DNA of 64,000 bases from Vibrio penaeicida (GTDB lineage Bacteria; Pseudomonadota; Gammaproteobacteria; Enterobacterales; Vibrionaceae): positions 35,215 to 99,214 of the forward strand of contig NZ_BFAQ01000041.1 of NCBI RefSeq assembly GCF_002933855.1, read 5' to 3'. The translations under genes were made by a program, and so were the position numbers. The notes below the pieces were generated by a model. The model had not been told where the DNA came from, ran no database searches, and worked only from the letters and a program-made list of their open reading frames with translations. Below, one piece after another: positions 45,227 through 55,063 of the stretch (its first letter is position 1; every line of letters starts with the position of its first letter).

Positions 45227-45757
45227 TTATTTATCCGGAATACTGAGTAAGACTAACAGTGCGCCATCGCCGCCAAATTCTAACGGAGCTTGGTGGTATG
45301 CCATTACATCTGGGTGTTGTGCCAGCCAGACAGGCACTTTTTGCTTTAATATATGCTTACCAATTCCGTGCATGACACAAGCACAATGCACGCTTTCCTT
45401 TATACAATGAGAAATCATTGCACCCAGCTCTCGTTTGGCTTCTTGTTGAGTCATACCATGCATATCCAAATACACATCCGGCACATAGACGCCGCGTCGT
45501 AACCTTTTCACCTCAAATTTCGATACATCAGAACGCGCATAACGAGTCGGTCCATCTTCATCTAGGTGAGGAATAAACTCATCCGAGAAGAAAAATTCAT
45601 TGTCGGATGCTTCTCGCTTTATTCTTACTGCTTCTTTCTGCTTTGAGTTTCTGTTTGGCTGCTGGACTATGGTATCCTGTTGCAACTTTTTTACGCCCTT
45701 TACTGCGTCTCGAAACAGGTCAAAGCCGTCATCCTTATCGTTGTCGTTCTGGCTCAT
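45227..45757 (-). CDS. smrB: Smr-domain endonuclease SmrB
   Basis: 176 aa from the ATG at 45757; the frame is open much further upstream, but that part overlaps prmB in antisense. The Smr domain is in the C-terminal half: YLDMHGMTQQEAKREL and ACVMHGIGKHILKQKVP show the DxHG and HGxG motifs. SmrB cleaves mRNA at collided ribosomes for rescue. Divergent from prmB with 54 bases between starts. Confidence 0.92.
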   Translation of the reverse strand: MSQNDNDKDDGFDLFRDAVKGVKKLQQDTIVQQPNRNSKQKEAVRIKREASDNEFFFSDEFIPHLDEDGPTRYARSDVSKFEVKRLRRGVYVPDVYLDMHGMTQQEAKRELGAMISHCIKESVHCACVMHGIGKHILKQKVPVWLAQHPDVMAYHQAPLEFGGDGALLVLLSIPDK

Positions 45758-45811
45758 GAGATTCTTAAAAATTTGAAATATGCAGTATTGTAGCGCTTTT
45801 CGGAGGCAAAT

Positions 45812-46744
45812 TTGGATAAGATTTTTGTAGATGAAGCGGTTTCTGAACTTCATTCGCTTCAAGATATGATTCGTTGGACAGTCAGTCGCTTTAACGCCGC
45901 CGGTCTTTTTTATGGTCACGGCACTGATAACGCTTGGGATGAAGCGGTTCAACTAATATTACCGACACTCTACTTGCCAATCGATGTGCCTTCTCATGTA
46001 CTGAATTCCCGTTTAACCAGCAGCGAACGATTACGTATTGTTGAGCGAGTGGTAAAACGCATTAACGAGCGAACACCAACAGCGTATTTAACCAATAAAG
46101 CATGGTTCTGCGGGCTGGAATTCTTTGTAGATGAGCGTGTGTTGGTGCCTCGTTCTCCTATTGGTGAGCTTATTGAAGCTCAGTTCCAACCATGGTTAGT
46201 GGAAGAGCCAACACGAATTATGGATTTGTGCACCGGTAGTGGTTGCATTGCGATTGCTTGTGCTCATGCATTTCCAGATGCAGAAGTGGATGCGATTGAT
46301 ATCTCTTCTGATGCGTTAGAAGTCGCAGAGCAAAATGTTCAAGACCATGGAATGGAACAGCAGGTTTTTCCAATCCGCTCTGACTTATTCCGTGACCTGC
46401 CAAAAGACAAATACAACCTCATTGTTTCGAATCCTCCTTATGTGGATGAAGAAGACATGAATAGCTTGCCTGAAGAGTTTACTCACGAACCGGAGCTTGG
46501 CTTGGCAGCAGGAACGGATGGGTTGAAGTTGGTTCGTCGTATTCTAGCGAATGCACCAGATTACCTAACCGACGACGGCATTCTGATTTGTGAAGTTGGT
46601 AATTCCATGATTCACATGATAAACCAGTATCCAGACATGCCATTCACATGGATTGATTTTGAAAATGGTGGTCATGGCGTATTTATGATCACCCGAGCAC
46701 AAATGCTAGAGCATGCACAAGAGTTCGCTATCTATAAAGATTAG
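45812..46744 (+). CDS. prmB: Ribosomal protein uL3 glutamine methyltransferase PrmB
   Basis: 310 aa starting with TTG at 45812, supported by CGGAGG five bases upstream and by the MDKIFVDEAV start usual in Vibrio. SAM-binding DLCTGSGCIAIA, then the NPPY catalytic motif in VSNPPYVDEED. It methylates Gln in L3 during ribosome assembly. No in-frame ATG would preserve the conserved N terminus. Confidence 0.93.
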   Translation: MDKIFVDEAVSELHSLQDMIRWTVSRFNAAGLFYGHGTDNAWDEAVQLILPTLYLPIDVPSHVLNSRLTSSERLRIVERVVKRINERTPTAYLTNKAWFCGLEFFVDERVLVPRSPIGELIEAQFQPWLVEEPTRIMDLCTGSGCIAIACAHAFPDAEVDAIDISSDALEVAEQNVQDHGMEQQVFPIRSDLFRDLPKDKYNLIVSNPPYVDEEDMNSLPEEFTHEPELGLAAGTDGLKLVRRILANAPDYLTDDGILICEVGNSMIHMINQYPDMPFTWIDFENGGHGVFMITRAQMLEHAQEFAIYKD

Positions 46745-46775
46745 TCGCAACGGTTAACATATTGACTTAATGTGA

Positions 46776-46808
46776 AAAACGCCAGTTTGATACTGGCGTT
46801 TTTTTTAT
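46776..46808 (+). terminator. Terminator after prmB
   Basis: AAAACGCCAGT / ACTGGCGTTTT, loop TTGAT, followed by Ts. Confidence 0.9.
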
Positions 46809-46941
46809 TTTTTCTAACAAGGGGTTTACAACGCCTGCCTATAAAGCGACTATGAAATCACGAAAAATGACAGGTTTGAACGAAAGACAGGGATGAAGCC
46901 TTTAAAAAGAGGTGAAATGTCTTTCAAAACAGAGGAAGTAA

Positions 46942-48027
46942 ATGGCAGGAAACAGCATTGGACAACATTTTCGTGTAACGACATTCGGTGAAAGCCATGG
47001 TTTGGCACTGGGTTGTGTCATTGACGGATGCCCTCCGGGTCTAGAGCTAAGTGAAGCCGACCTGCAGGTGGATTTAGATCGTCGCCGTCCTGGCACGTCT
47101 CGCTATACCACGCAAAGACGTGAACCGGATGAAGTGAAAATTTTGTCGGGCGTATTTGAAGGTCAAACAACGGGCACATCCATTGGCTTGTTGATTGAAA
47201 ATACTGACCAGCGCTCAAAAGATTACTCCGAAATCAAAGACAAGTTTCGCCCAGGTCATGCCGATTATACTTACCACCAAAAGTACGGTGTTCGTGATTA
47301 CAGAGGTGGAGGTCGCTCTTCCGCTCGTGAAACCGCGATGCGCGTTGCGGCGGGTGCTGTAGCGAAAAAGTACCTTAAGAAAGAGTTTGGCGTTGAAGTC
47401 CGTGCCTACCTTTCACAAATGGGTGATGTGAAGATCGATAAAGTCGATTGGAACGAAATTGAAAACAACCCATTCTTCTGCCCTGACGTCGATAAGATTG
47501 AAGAGTTTGATCAATTGATCCGTGACCTCAAGAAAGAGGGCGATTCAATTGGCGCTAAAATTCAAGTAGTTGCAACTCAAGTTCCTGTTGGGCTAGGTGA
47601 GCCAATTTTCGACCGCTTAGATGCCGATATCGCCCATGCATTGATGAGTATTAACGCCGTGAAGGGTGTTGAAATTGGTGATGGGTTCGATGTAGTAAAC
47701 CAGAAAGGCAGCGAACACCGCGATCCACTTACACCAGAAGGGTTCGCCAGTAATCATGCTGGTGGTATTTTAGGTGGGATTTCTACAGGGCAAGATGTGG
47801 TTGCGAATATTGCACTTAAGCCGACATCAAGCATTACCGTACCGGGCGAAACCATTACTCGTAAAGGTGAGCCTACCCAACTGATTACTAAGGGGCGTCA
47901 TGACCCCTGTGTCGGTATCCGTGCCGTACCTATTGCCGAAGCTATGCTAGCCATCGTTTTGTTGGATCACTTGCTTCGTCATCGTGGACAAAACCACGGA
48001 GTGACAACGGAAACGCCTCAGATTTAG
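46942..48027 (+). CDS. aroC: Chorismate synthase AroC
   Basis: 361 aa, the usual length. Typical motifs GESHGLALGCVIDGCPPG near the N terminus, RPGHADYTY and RGGGRSSARETAMRVAAGA are present. It makes chorismate from EPSP using reduced FMN, the last step of the shikimate pathway. It is separated from prmB by a terminator and 130 bases, so it is probably transcribed on its own. Confidence 0.97.
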   Translation: MAGNSIGQHFRVTTFGESHGLALGCVIDGCPPGLELSEADLQVDLDRRRPGTSRYTTQRREPDEVKILSGVFEGQTTGTSIGLLIENTDQRSKDYSEIKDKFRPGHADYTYHQKYGVRDYRGGGRSSARETAMRVAAGAVAKKYLKKEFGVEVRAYLSQMGDVKIDKVDWNEIENNPFFCPDVDKIEEFDQLIRDLKKEGDSIGAKIQVVATQVPVGLGEPIFDRLDADIAHALMSINAVKGVEIGDGFDVVNQKGSEHRDPLTPEGFASNHAGGILGGISTGQDVVANIALKPTSSITVPGETITRKGEPTQLITKGRHDPCVGIRAVPIAEAMLAIVLLDHLLRHRGQNHGVTTETPQI

Positions 48028-48073
48028 TCGCTAATGGTGATCTGACCTGATATAGATTGATACTTTATTAGAT

Positions 48074-48098
48074 AAAGCGCTCTGATGAGCGCTTTTTT
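48074..48098. terminator. Terminator between aroC and the LysR gene
   Basis: AAAGCGCTC / GAGCGCTTT with loop TGAT and Ts on the plus side. The convergent LysR gene stops at 48111. Confidence 0.88.
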
Positions 48099-48110
48099 AT
48101 TTCCTGAATA

Positions 48111-49022
48111 TTACTGAAAATACACTGGCAGTATATTCGCCAGTTCTTCCCAGATGACTTTGGCAGCTTTAGAGCGAGTGGCTCTGCCCAAACACAACAG
48201 TTGAACGGGTTGAGTGCAGGTAACATTGAATGGCTCCAGAATTTGGATCAGTTCTCCCGTACTCATTTCATTTCGAATTAGATTGGGGTCAACCATCGTG
48301 ATGCCTAATCCTGATTTCACCATATCAATCAGCGCTCGGGCATCATCACAAATCAGAGTTTCGTGAATCTGAATAGGGTGTGTACTTCCCTCCGAATTCT
48401 CAAAGTGCCAGTAGCTGTGATTGCTACTTTTACTCTTAAACACCACGCACTGGTGCCTATCTAGATCTTCAGGGGTTGAAGGTGTTCCATGAGCACGTAA
48501 ATAGTCTGGGCTGGCTACGCAAACCAAACTCTTATCACCTATTTTTCTTGCCAGCATAGGAGAGTCTGGCAGGTTGCCAACACGAATAGCAATGTCTACT
48601 CGTTCCTCAACCAAATCGACATAGCTGTCGTTAAAGCTCAGCTCAAGCGTTATTTTGGGGTACTTCTCTCTGAGCAATTTTATGTGCGGAAGCAGGTATT
48701 GATGACCAATCAAGGTTGAGCAGCTTACTTTTACTTTCCCGACGGGTACTTCTTGAAAATCAGACACAAATTCTTCTATGTCATTGAGAATATTTGGTAA
48801 CCCTTCAGACAACTTCAGTAGCTTGTTTCCACTTTCGGTCAGCACGAGTTTGCGGGTGGTTCTTTGAATTAACCGTTGTTCAACTAACGACTCTAGCTGC
48901 GAGATCTTTTTACTGACAGATGATCTCGGCAGGTTAAGATCATTGGCGGCACCTTGAAAGCTGCCCTTTATGGCGACCAAGCGAAAAATGGGAAGATAGG
49001 GAAGCAGTTTGTGTGTATTCAT
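48111..49022 (-). CDS. LysR-family transcriptional regulator
   Basis: 303 aa. An N-terminal winged helix (about 5-62, FQGAANDLNLPRSSVSKKISQLE) and a LysR substrate domain (about 90-295). It is divergent from an SDR gene that it very likely controls. The effector is unknown. Confidence 0.9.
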   Translation of the reverse strand: MNTHKLLPYLPIFRLVAIKGSFQGAANDLNLPRSSVSKKISQLESLVEQRLIQRTTRKLVLTESGNKLLKLSEGLPNILNDIEEFVSDFQEVPVGKVKVSCSTLIGHQYLLPHIKLLREKYPKITLELSFNDSYVDLVEERVDIAIRVGNLPDSPMLARKIGDKSLVCVASPDYLRAHGTPSTPEDLDRHQCVVFKSKSSNHSYWHFENSEGSTHPIQIHETLICDDARALIDMVKSGLGITMVDPNLIRNEMSTGELIQILEPFNVTCTQPVQLLCLGRATRSKAAKVIWEELANILPVYFQ

Positions 49023-49024
49023 TT

Positions 49025-49070
49025 ATTGGTATCCAAATGGAAACAAAATGATGAGTAATTGGTATCTAAT
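49025..49070. promoter_or_regulatory. Paired LysR-type operator candidates
   Basis: Two copies of a partly palindromic word lie 33 bases apart: ATTGGTATCCAAAT (49025-49038) and ATTGGTATCTAAT (49058-49070). They sit between the divergent LysR and SDR genes, as expected for recognition and activation sites. Confidence 0.55.
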
Positions 49071-49127
49071 CATACTTATTACCATGAGGTAGTCTGAGTT
49101 TGTGTTCAACCGCAAGGAAAGAAAATC

Positions 49128-49862
49128 ATGAGCTCAAACACAATTTTGATTACAGGTGCAACGGCTGGCATTGGTTTAGCAACGGCAAAATCGTTAAGTG
49201 AAAAGGGTCATCGCTTGGTCGTGACAGGGAGAAACTCAGAAAAACTGGAAGCGACAGTGAAATGCTTACAAGGAGAAATAATTCCAGTTCTATGTGATAG
49301 CGAGAATATGTCGGATATTCAAACTCTAGGGGAGAAGCTAAAGACGGATAATATGCGCTTAGATGGCGTAGTGCTAAATGCAGGCGTGTATTTCCCAAAT
49401 GAATTAGAGACTACGACGCTAGAAGCCTTTGATCTAACGATGGATGTTAACTTCAAGGCGCCATACTTTACTCTTCAGGCATTGTTGCCTGTTCTAAATA
49501 ACCCCACAAGCGTTGTTATGGTGTCGAGCCTTGTTGTGAAAAAGGCTTTCCCTAGTTCGTCTTTGTATTCGGCGAGCAAAGCCGCATTAGAAGGTGTTGT
49601 TGGGTGCTTGAATGTGGATCTCGCGGAGAAGGGGGTTCGTATTAACAGTGTTAGACCGGGTGTAACCGCAACAGAGATTCAAGGAAAAGCGGGTATGAAT
49701 GATGAAGCGTTTGAAGGGCTGAAGTCGTTCATGAATACAACACCGCTTGGGCGTATTCTGGAAACCAGTGATATTGTGCCTGCCATTGAGTACTTGCTCT
49801 CTCCTGCATCAATGGGTATGCGAGGTGGCAGTTTGGATGTGGATGCGGGGCATGCACTATAA
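49128..49862 (+). CDS. Short-chain dehydrogenase/reductase
   Basis: 244 aa Rossmann enzyme. TGATAGIG nucleotide motif near 8-15, NAG at about 84-86 and the catalytic YxxxK in LYSASKAALEGV. Ends in RGGSLDVDAGHAL, typical for the family. The substrate is not known. Divergent from a LysR regulator. Confidence 0.9.
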   Translation: MSSNTILITGATAGIGLATAKSLSEKGHRLVVTGRNSEKLEATVKCLQGEIIPVLCDSENMSDIQTLGEKLKTDNMRLDGVVLNAGVYFPNELETTTLEAFDLTMDVNFKAPYFTLQALLPVLNNPTSVVMVSSLVVKKAFPSSSLYSASKAALEGVVGCLNVDLAEKGVRINSVRPGVTATEIQGKAGMNDEAFEGLKSFMNTTPLGRILETSDIVPAIEYLLSPASMGMRGGSLDVDAGHAL

Positions 49863-49869
49863 CGTGATT

Positions 49870-49894
49870 TCTCTGGCGTGCCATACGCCAGAGA
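49870..49894. terminator. Hairpin between SDR and UPF0126 genes
   Basis: TCTCTGGCGT / ACGCCAGAGA, a 10-bp perfect stem with loop GCCAT between convergent genes. It lacks a good T tract. Confidence 0.5.
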
Positions 49895-49916
49895 TAATTG
49901 ATTGATATACGGTGCT

Positions 49917-50540
49917 TTAGTGCAGGGGCTCTTCGGTTTCCAATTGGAAGGAGGGCAGTTTCCATTTGAACCTTACGGCAGCCATTCTTAACAAATAACC
50001 CGTGATTAATGTTGCAATGGTGCTTGTGACTTCGTTGATACCAAAATACATCAGCGTTAAATAGAGCACTGAGGCAAGCAGGGCGACAGATGCGTAAAGT
50101 TCCTCATGCAAAACGAGAGGAGACTGGCGGCAGATTAAATCTCGAAGTAAGCCACCAAATACCCCTGTCACTACCGCAGAAACGATACAAATAATGGGGT
50201 GCAATCCCATATTCAGCGCAACTTTTGTCCCGATGATACTGAAAACGATCAAGCCAAGAGCATCCAACCTTATGAAGAGCCCTTTTAGTTTGATTACCCA
50301 CTTTGCAATGCCCGTTGTAACAACACCAGCAACACATGTAGTCACCAGGAACTGAGGGTTTTCAACCCAAGTAAGGGGGTAATGCCCTAGCAAAATATCG
50401 CGCACAGTCCCACCGCCAATAGCGGTTGCACTCGCAACAAACATAACACCGAACCAATCCATGTTCTTTCGACCAGCGCTGAGTGCACCAGTCATCGCTT
50501 CCGCTGTGATACCTAAAACATAGAGCGTGCTTAAAAGCAT
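49917..50540 (-). CDS. UPF0126/TRIC-fold membrane protein, YicG-like
   Basis: 207 aa from the ATG at 50540, where MLLSTLYVLGITAEAMTGAL lines up with E. coli YicG; a start at 50579 would add 13 residues. Two repeats of three membrane segments, with GGGTVRDILLGHYP and the partner GGLLRDLICRQSP, mark the TRIC-like fold. Relatives may be small-ion or glycine transporters; not established. Confidence 0.88.
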   Translation of the reverse strand: MLLSTLYVLGITAEAMTGALSAGRKNMDWFGVMFVASATAIGGGTVRDILLGHYPLTWVENPQFLVTTCVAGVVTTGIAKWVIKLKGLFIRLDALGLIVFSIIGTKVALNMGLHPIICIVSAVVTGVFGGLLRDLICRQSPLVLHEELYASVALLASVLYLTLMYFGINEVTSTIATLITGYLLRMAAVRFKWKLPSFQLETEEPLH

Positions 50541-50749
50541 GGTTCCAGATCCAGCAAGTAGAGGAAAAAAGAGCGGCAATTCTAGTGCGAAATGGCAGAG
50601 CTGGCGAGTAAAAATTAGTATGGCATGTGGTTATTTGGATTAGAAAACCTAATGTTGGAGGCATGATATGAGGGCAGGACGTAAATTGGGTTTACAAATG
50701 AGAAAATCCAAGGAAAATATGCGCTAGAAAGTGACAACATCAAAACCTT

Positions 50750-51280
50750 ATGTCTCATCAATACACAGATCTTATCGATATATTTAATCGCACCTTCTAT
50801 GAAGACTTTAATACCAAGTTGGAATTAGGAGGAGATGAACCTATTTACCTGCCTGCGGACCAAGAAAAAGATTACCACCGAATAGTATTTGCCCGCGGTT
50901 TTTACGCCTCAGCAATGCATGAAATTGCTCATTGGATGGTGGCAGGGCCGGAACGCCGGCTTAAAGAAGATTTTGGCTATTGGTATGAACCAGATGGTCG
51001 AACTGAAGCCGTGCAAGCAGAGTTTGAACGAGTAGAGCTTCGACCTCAAGCGTACGAGTGGATTTTGTCACAAAGCGCAGGCTTTCCTTTTACAGTCAGT
51101 TGTGACAATCTACACGGCGATTTTGAGCCAGATAGGCTGAGCTTTATGAGCACAGTGCATAAAGAGGTTTTAGAGATCCTCGAAAGTGGACTATCACCCC
51201 GAATGAGAAGCCTATCTGACGCACTACGCCACTTCTATAAAACCGATTCTCTTCACCCTGACCAGTTTCAAGTGAAGTAA
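50750..51280 (+). CDS. epmC: Elongation factor P hydroxylase EpmC
   Basis: 176 aa. HE-x-x-H (H57, E58, H61) in SAMHEIAHW and GYWYEPDGR are characteristic of YfcM/EpmC. It hydroxylates the beta-lysyl-lysine of EF-P. yfcL follows 20 bases later, as in enterics and Vibrio. Confidence 0.9.
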   Translation: MSHQYTDLIDIFNRTFYEDFNTKLELGGDEPIYLPADQEKDYHRIVFARGFYASAMHEIAHWMVAGPERRLKEDFGYWYEPDGRTEAVQAEFERVELRPQAYEWILSQSAGFPFTVSCDNLHGDFEPDRLSFMSTVHKEVLEILESGLSPRMRSLSDALRHFYKTDSLHPDQFQVK

Positions 51281-51300
51281 CAGTGAAATAAGAGACCAGA

Positions 51301-51570
51301 ATGATCCTAGAGTACGAAGAAAAAATGCTGGAATTGATTGATTCCAAAGTAGAAACCGCATCAGACGATGAGCTATTTGCTGGCGGCTACTTAAGAGGTC
51401 ATATTTCATTGTCAGCGGCAGCATGTGAAGCAGCAGGGGAAACGGAAATTACGGATCTTAAAGTCCGAATTGAAGAAAGTTTAGAGGGAGCAAAATCTGA
51501 ACTGACTCCTGCAGATCGCATTATTGTCAGTGAGCTTTGGCAGCAGCTGCATAAGTTGCTGCTGAATTAG
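51301..51570 (+). CDS. yfcL: YfcL-family protein
   Basis: 89 aa, acidic helical protein of unknown function, always next to epmC in this group. YEEKMLELIDSKVETASDDELFAGGYLRGH-like text at the N terminus, trimmed here, supports the family call. Likely co-transcribed with epmC. Confidence 0.85.
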   Translation: MILEYEEKMLELIDSKVETASDDELFAGGYLRGHISLSAAACEAAGETEITDLKVRIEESLEGAKSELTPADRIIVSELWQQLHKLLLN

Positions 51571-51578
51571 ACCCCGCG

Positions 51579-52016
51579 TTATTCAGAATATTTTTCAAAA
51601 ACGCATTGAGTTTTACAGGTCGTAAATCCTACATTTTCGTAAAACTGGTGCGTTTCCTTTCTCGTTTCACTGCACCTTACTCGCCATTTTCCAGAATGGC
51701 TAGACATCGCATGATTAACGAGTAACTTTCCAATGCCTAATCGCCTCGCTGACGGACATACTACCATTCCTCCGATTTCATAAAAGCTCTCGGACGCCAG
51801 CCTCAAAGCTTGAAAACAATGAAGCCAACCAACCATGCCCTTCTTTTGCTTTGAGCTTGCTGATTCTGCTACGTATACCCAGTGGTCACTGCTTTCAATG
51901 AGCTTATTTAGTCGCAAACGCATTTCGCTTTTGTCGGACTCTTTGTATTGTAGATGTTCAGAAAGCGGCATTATGGCCTCTACATCATCGATTCTGGCTT
52001 CTCGTATGGTGAGCAA
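51579..52016 (-). CDS. GNAT-family N-acetyltransferase
   Basis: 145 aa using TTG at 52016, which has AAGGAG six bases upstream; the frame is open to 52196 but that part overlaps the 3' end of the upstream gene and lacks family sequence. It begins LTIREARIDDVEAIMPL, and the acetyl-CoA loop is PSARRLGIGKLLVNHAM. Substrate unknown. It follows the PhyH-like gene by 55 bases. Confidence 0.82.
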   Translation of the reverse strand: MLTIREARIDDVEAIMPLSEHLQYKESDKSEMRLRLNKLIESSDHWVYVAESASSKQKKGMVGWLHCFQALRLASESFYEIGGMVVCPSARRLGIGKLLVNHAMSSHSGKWRVRCSETRKETHQFYENVGFTTCKTQCVFEKYSE

Positions 52017-52071
52017 TGGTTTCTCCTTACTTGAGTGAAAGCGTTTGCCGTTTCCACAACTATTAATCGAA

Positions 52072-52908
52072 TCAATCGAATCCGCGCAGAGGAAGCAGAA
52101 TAGTTTGCAACCAATTTTCTTTAGCGTAGCGAGCACTCCCATCAGTAACATGCAAAGTAAAGGCTTGCCTAGATTTTGCAGAGCGGTTAGGCGCACTGTA
52201 ATGGGGAAGCAGCCCTTGAAAAATAACTAAGCTACCGGCTTTAACTTCTAGAGGAATACCGCTTTTTTCAGTTGGCCATGGCGTATCGTCAAGCTTAACC
52301 ATTTCGATGTTATCCCCATCTCGATTAAACCGCTCTCGAAGAGGTCCTGTATGCCCTTTTGGCTCTACCCACAAACAGCCGTTTTCCAAGGTGGCATCCT
52401 CTATGGCAAACCAATAGGTAACAACGCTTTGCGGTGTGGTGAAGAAAAACGTGGCGTCTTGGTGCCAATTCACGACACCACCAATTTTGGGTTGCTTGAA
52501 AATGTACATAGATTGACGAATTTCAGGTTCATCTACACCGATATCATTGGCTATGTCTCCAAGAACTGGTAGATGGCTGAACTCACGAAATACAGGGTCG
52601 AGTTCATGCAAGGCATGACCAATTTTATTGATGCACAAAGCTTTTTGTTCAATTAATTGGCCATTTTTATCGAACGCTTCTTCTTCAAAGAAGCAACGAA
52701 CTTTTTCCGCTGAATCGAGAAAATAGCTGTCGCCAGTTCGATCATTGTCATTGGTAGTGAATATAGAAGCGGTGAAATCTGGTTTCCACTCGTCCACAAT
52801 CTTCGCCGCTCGTTGCTTCAAATCGTTCAACGTTTCCACGGGAATCATTTGATCAAGAACCAAATAGCCCTGCTCGTGATACTGCAAAATTTGTTGCTGA
52901 CTTAGCAT
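52072..52908 (-). CDS. Phytanoyl-CoA dioxygenase-like Fe(II)/2-oxoglutarate oxygenase
   Basis: 278 aa. Iron ligands H149 and D151 in NWHQDATFFF and distal H236 in GLLPHYSAPN; R242 follows for 2-oxoglutarate. Family members hydroxylate diverse small molecules, and this substrate is unknown. It probably forms a unit with the downstream GNAT gene. Confidence 0.88.
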   Translation of the reverse strand: MLSQQQILQYHEQGYLVLDQMIPVETLNDLKQRAAKIVDEWKPDFTASIFTTNDNDRTGDSYFLDSAEKVRCFFEEEAFDKNGQLIEQKALCINKIGHALHELDPVFREFSHLPVLGDIANDIGVDEPEIRQSMYIFKQPKIGGVVNWHQDATFFFTTPQSVVTYWFAIEDATLENGCLWVEPKGHTGPLRERFNRDGDNIEMVKLDDTPWPTEKSGIPLEVKAGSLVIFQGLLPHYSAPNRSAKSRQAFTLHVTDGSARYAKENWLQTILLPLRGFD

Positions 52909-53009
52909 GGGTAAACTCTAAAATTTCGCCTATTTGACGTCTAATATAGGGGCTAGGTGGTTAATTGTAAAAGAAATGTTAACTTATGTGTGATATTGAT
53001 GGACAATAA

Positions 53010-53034
53010 AATAAGGCGCTTTAAGCGCCTTATT
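53010..53034. terminator. Bidirectional terminator downstream of mnmC
   Basis: A near-perfect palindrome ATAAGGCGCTT / AAGCGCCTTAT. It lies between the mnmC stop and the PhyH-like gene start, so it mainly serves mnmC on the minus strand. Confidence 0.75.
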
Positions 53035-53050
53035 TTCTATAGTGATAGGA

Positions 53051-55063
53051 TTACAATCCCGTTATACTTTTGCCTTTACGCAGCCTTCTAACCCACATTC
53101 GAGAAGGATGCAGTTCATTCAATGTATCGACAGAGAACGGCATCGGATCTTGGCATACCTGAGAAGCCAATAGCTCACCCAATAGCGGGGCGGAACTTAA
53201 CCCTCTGGAGCCTAAACCAACCATACAATAGAGATCGGAATACACGGGAAGGTCAATGACATCTGCTTCGGTTTGATCGCGCAGGTTTGCATATTCGGTC
53301 ACGATGCTATCGTAGCGACCAACGGGACCGACAAAGGGTAGGTGGTCCCGTGAAACGCAGCGAATGCCTTGGCGTGAATCACCCTTGGAGACGTCGACAT
53401 CTTGAGTCCAAGCTTGATTAGGTACGCAGTTGCGCAGCTTTTCCGCATTCTCATTCTGTGCGATTTGATCAAATTCCTTGTCTATGTTGTCTCGGTCATA
53501 ACTCGCACCAATGCAGTGCTGCATATTGTTTGGGTTATGCGGTGTCATATATCCGTCATAGCAAAGAACCGTTTTGAGCTTCTGAAGGTTTTCCGTTGTC
53601 GGTATGTGGCTAACTTGCCCTTTTACGGGTGAGGCTGGGATTGTTTTTGATTGCTCGAACTGACCAAATAGGTGCCCATTTGCAATAACGGTAACTTGAT
53701 GAGTGAATGTTCCTTGCTCTGATAGCAGGCTCCAACCCCCCTCGACTTTCTCGACACTTTGGATTTCTGTGTCATACAAACAGGTTAAGTGACCGCTTTC
53801 TTCCAGTTCTCTAAGGATTTCATTTGTCAGCTGTTGAGGGCATAACCAGCCGCCTAACGGGTAGTGAACACTTCCCGTATCAAAAGTCAGCCCCGTTTTT
53901 TCGCATGTCTGGTTTTGATCTAATTTTTGAACCAACTGTTCAGCAAAATTACCCTGTAGCATTTTGCTGAGTTTAGCTTCTGCTTTTTCGTTCCATGCCA
54001 GTTGGGTAACGCCGCACCATTCATGATCAAGCTGAAGCGTTGCACTCATTTGCTCCACAAACTGCCTGGCGTACAAAAAGGCAGGAGCAAAAACACGGGA
54101 AACGCCTGAGTGAGTACCATTGAGTAACGGGTAGACCGCACCTTGGCGGTTTCCAGACGCTTGCTGTGCTGGTGACGAATCTTTGCAATACAGCGTGGTT
54201 TTGATGCCACGGCGCGCTAAGCTTTTCGCCAAAGTAGCGCTGGCAATACCACCGCCAATAATGGCGACGTCTTGCACATTGCAGGTCCCCGAACGATGAA
54301 ACCATGGCTTAATGTTGGTTGTTGGCACCTTTTGCTCAATGGTGCCCACAATCATGTCGCGCTTAGTTCCAAAGCCTTTGACCTTCTTCATAGAGAATCC
54401 GGCTTCAATCAGCCCACGACGCACAAACCCTGCAGCCGTGAAGGTGGCACAGGTACAATCTTGTCTGGCTAGCTTGGCCATGCCGTTAAACAGGTCTTGA
54501 TTCCACATCTCAGGGTTTTTACTGGGTGCAAACCCATCAAGAAACCATGCATCGACTAAGCCTGTTTTAGGCGTGGGTACACTAGGCATGCAGTCTTTAA
54601 TATCGCCGAACCATAAATCCAGTGTCACAGCACCATCTGCGAGCACTATTCTGTGGCAGTCTGGCACGGCTATTGGGTAGTGCCTTTGAAGCTGCTCGGC
54701 GTATTCAGCAAGTTCTGGCCAAGATTGATGCGCTTTTTTAAGGTCGTCTTGCGTTACTGGAAACTTTTCGAAGCTGATAAAATGCAGCTCTTTAAGTGGC
54801 GCATTCGGATTGGTTTTTCTGAAAGCATCAAACCATTGCCACAGAGCCAAAAAGTTTAAGCCAGTGCCAAAGCCCGTTTCAGCGACAACAAATCGTCTAT
54901 CGGAGTATTCGTTCCAACGTTCAGGCAATCGATTTTGTGACAAGAAGACATAACGAGTTTCTTCCAGCCCGTTTACATTGGAAAAATAAACATCATCGAA
55001 TTGATCAGACACAGGGGTTCCGGCTTCATTCCAGCCTAGAACTGCGTTCTTAATGGTCGTCAT
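53051..55063 (-). CDS. mnmC: tRNA 5-methylaminomethyl-2-thiouridine biosynthesis bifunctional protein MnmC
   Basis: 670 aa. The N-terminal methyltransferase (about 1-245) has FVVAETGFGTGLNFLALW and WFLDGFAPSKNPEMW. The C-terminal FAD oxidoreductase (about 265-650) starts with VAIIGGGIASATLAKSLARRG, trimmed from both ends. It converts cmnm5s2U to mnm5s2U in tRNA wobble positions. Divergent from fabB, with 125 bases between. Confidence 0.95.
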   Translation of the reverse strand: MTTIKNAVLGWNEAGTPVSDQFDDVYFSNVNGLEETRYVFLSQNRLPERWNEYSDRRFVVAETGFGTGLNFLALWQWFDAFRKTNPNAPLKELHFISFEKFPVTQDDLKKAHQSWPELAEYAEQLQRHYPIAVPDCHRIVLADGAVTLDLWFGDIKDCMPSVPTPKTGLVDAWFLDGFAPSKNPEMWNQDLFNGMAKLARQDCTCATFTAAGFVRRGLIEAGFSMKKVKGFGTKRDMIVGTIEQKVPTTNIKPWFHRSGTCNVQDVAIIGGGIASATLAKSLARRGIKTTLYCKDSSPAQQASGNRQGAVYPLLNGTHSGVSRVFAPAFLYARQFVEQMSATLQLDHEWCGVTQLAWNEKAEAKLSKMLQGNFAEQLVQKLDQNQTCEKTGLTFDTGSVHYPLGGWLCPQQLTNEILRELEESGHLTCLYDTEIQSVEKVEGGWSLLSEQGTFTHQVTVIANGHLFGQFEQSKTIPASPVKGQVSHIPTTENLQKLKTVLCYDGYMTPHNPNNMQHCIGASYDRDNIDKEFDQIAQNENAEKLRNCVPNQAWTQDVDVSKGDSRQGIRCVSRDHLPFVGPVGRYDSIVTEYANLRDQTEADVIDLPVYSDLYCMVGLGSRGLSSAPLLGELLASQVCQDPMPFSVDTLNELHPSRMWVRRLRKGKSITGL

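Noticed and set aside
45758..45952. N-terminal extension of SmrB
   Set aside because: The extension lies antisense to the start of prmB and has no SmrB-like sequence; MSQNDND at 45757 is the family start.
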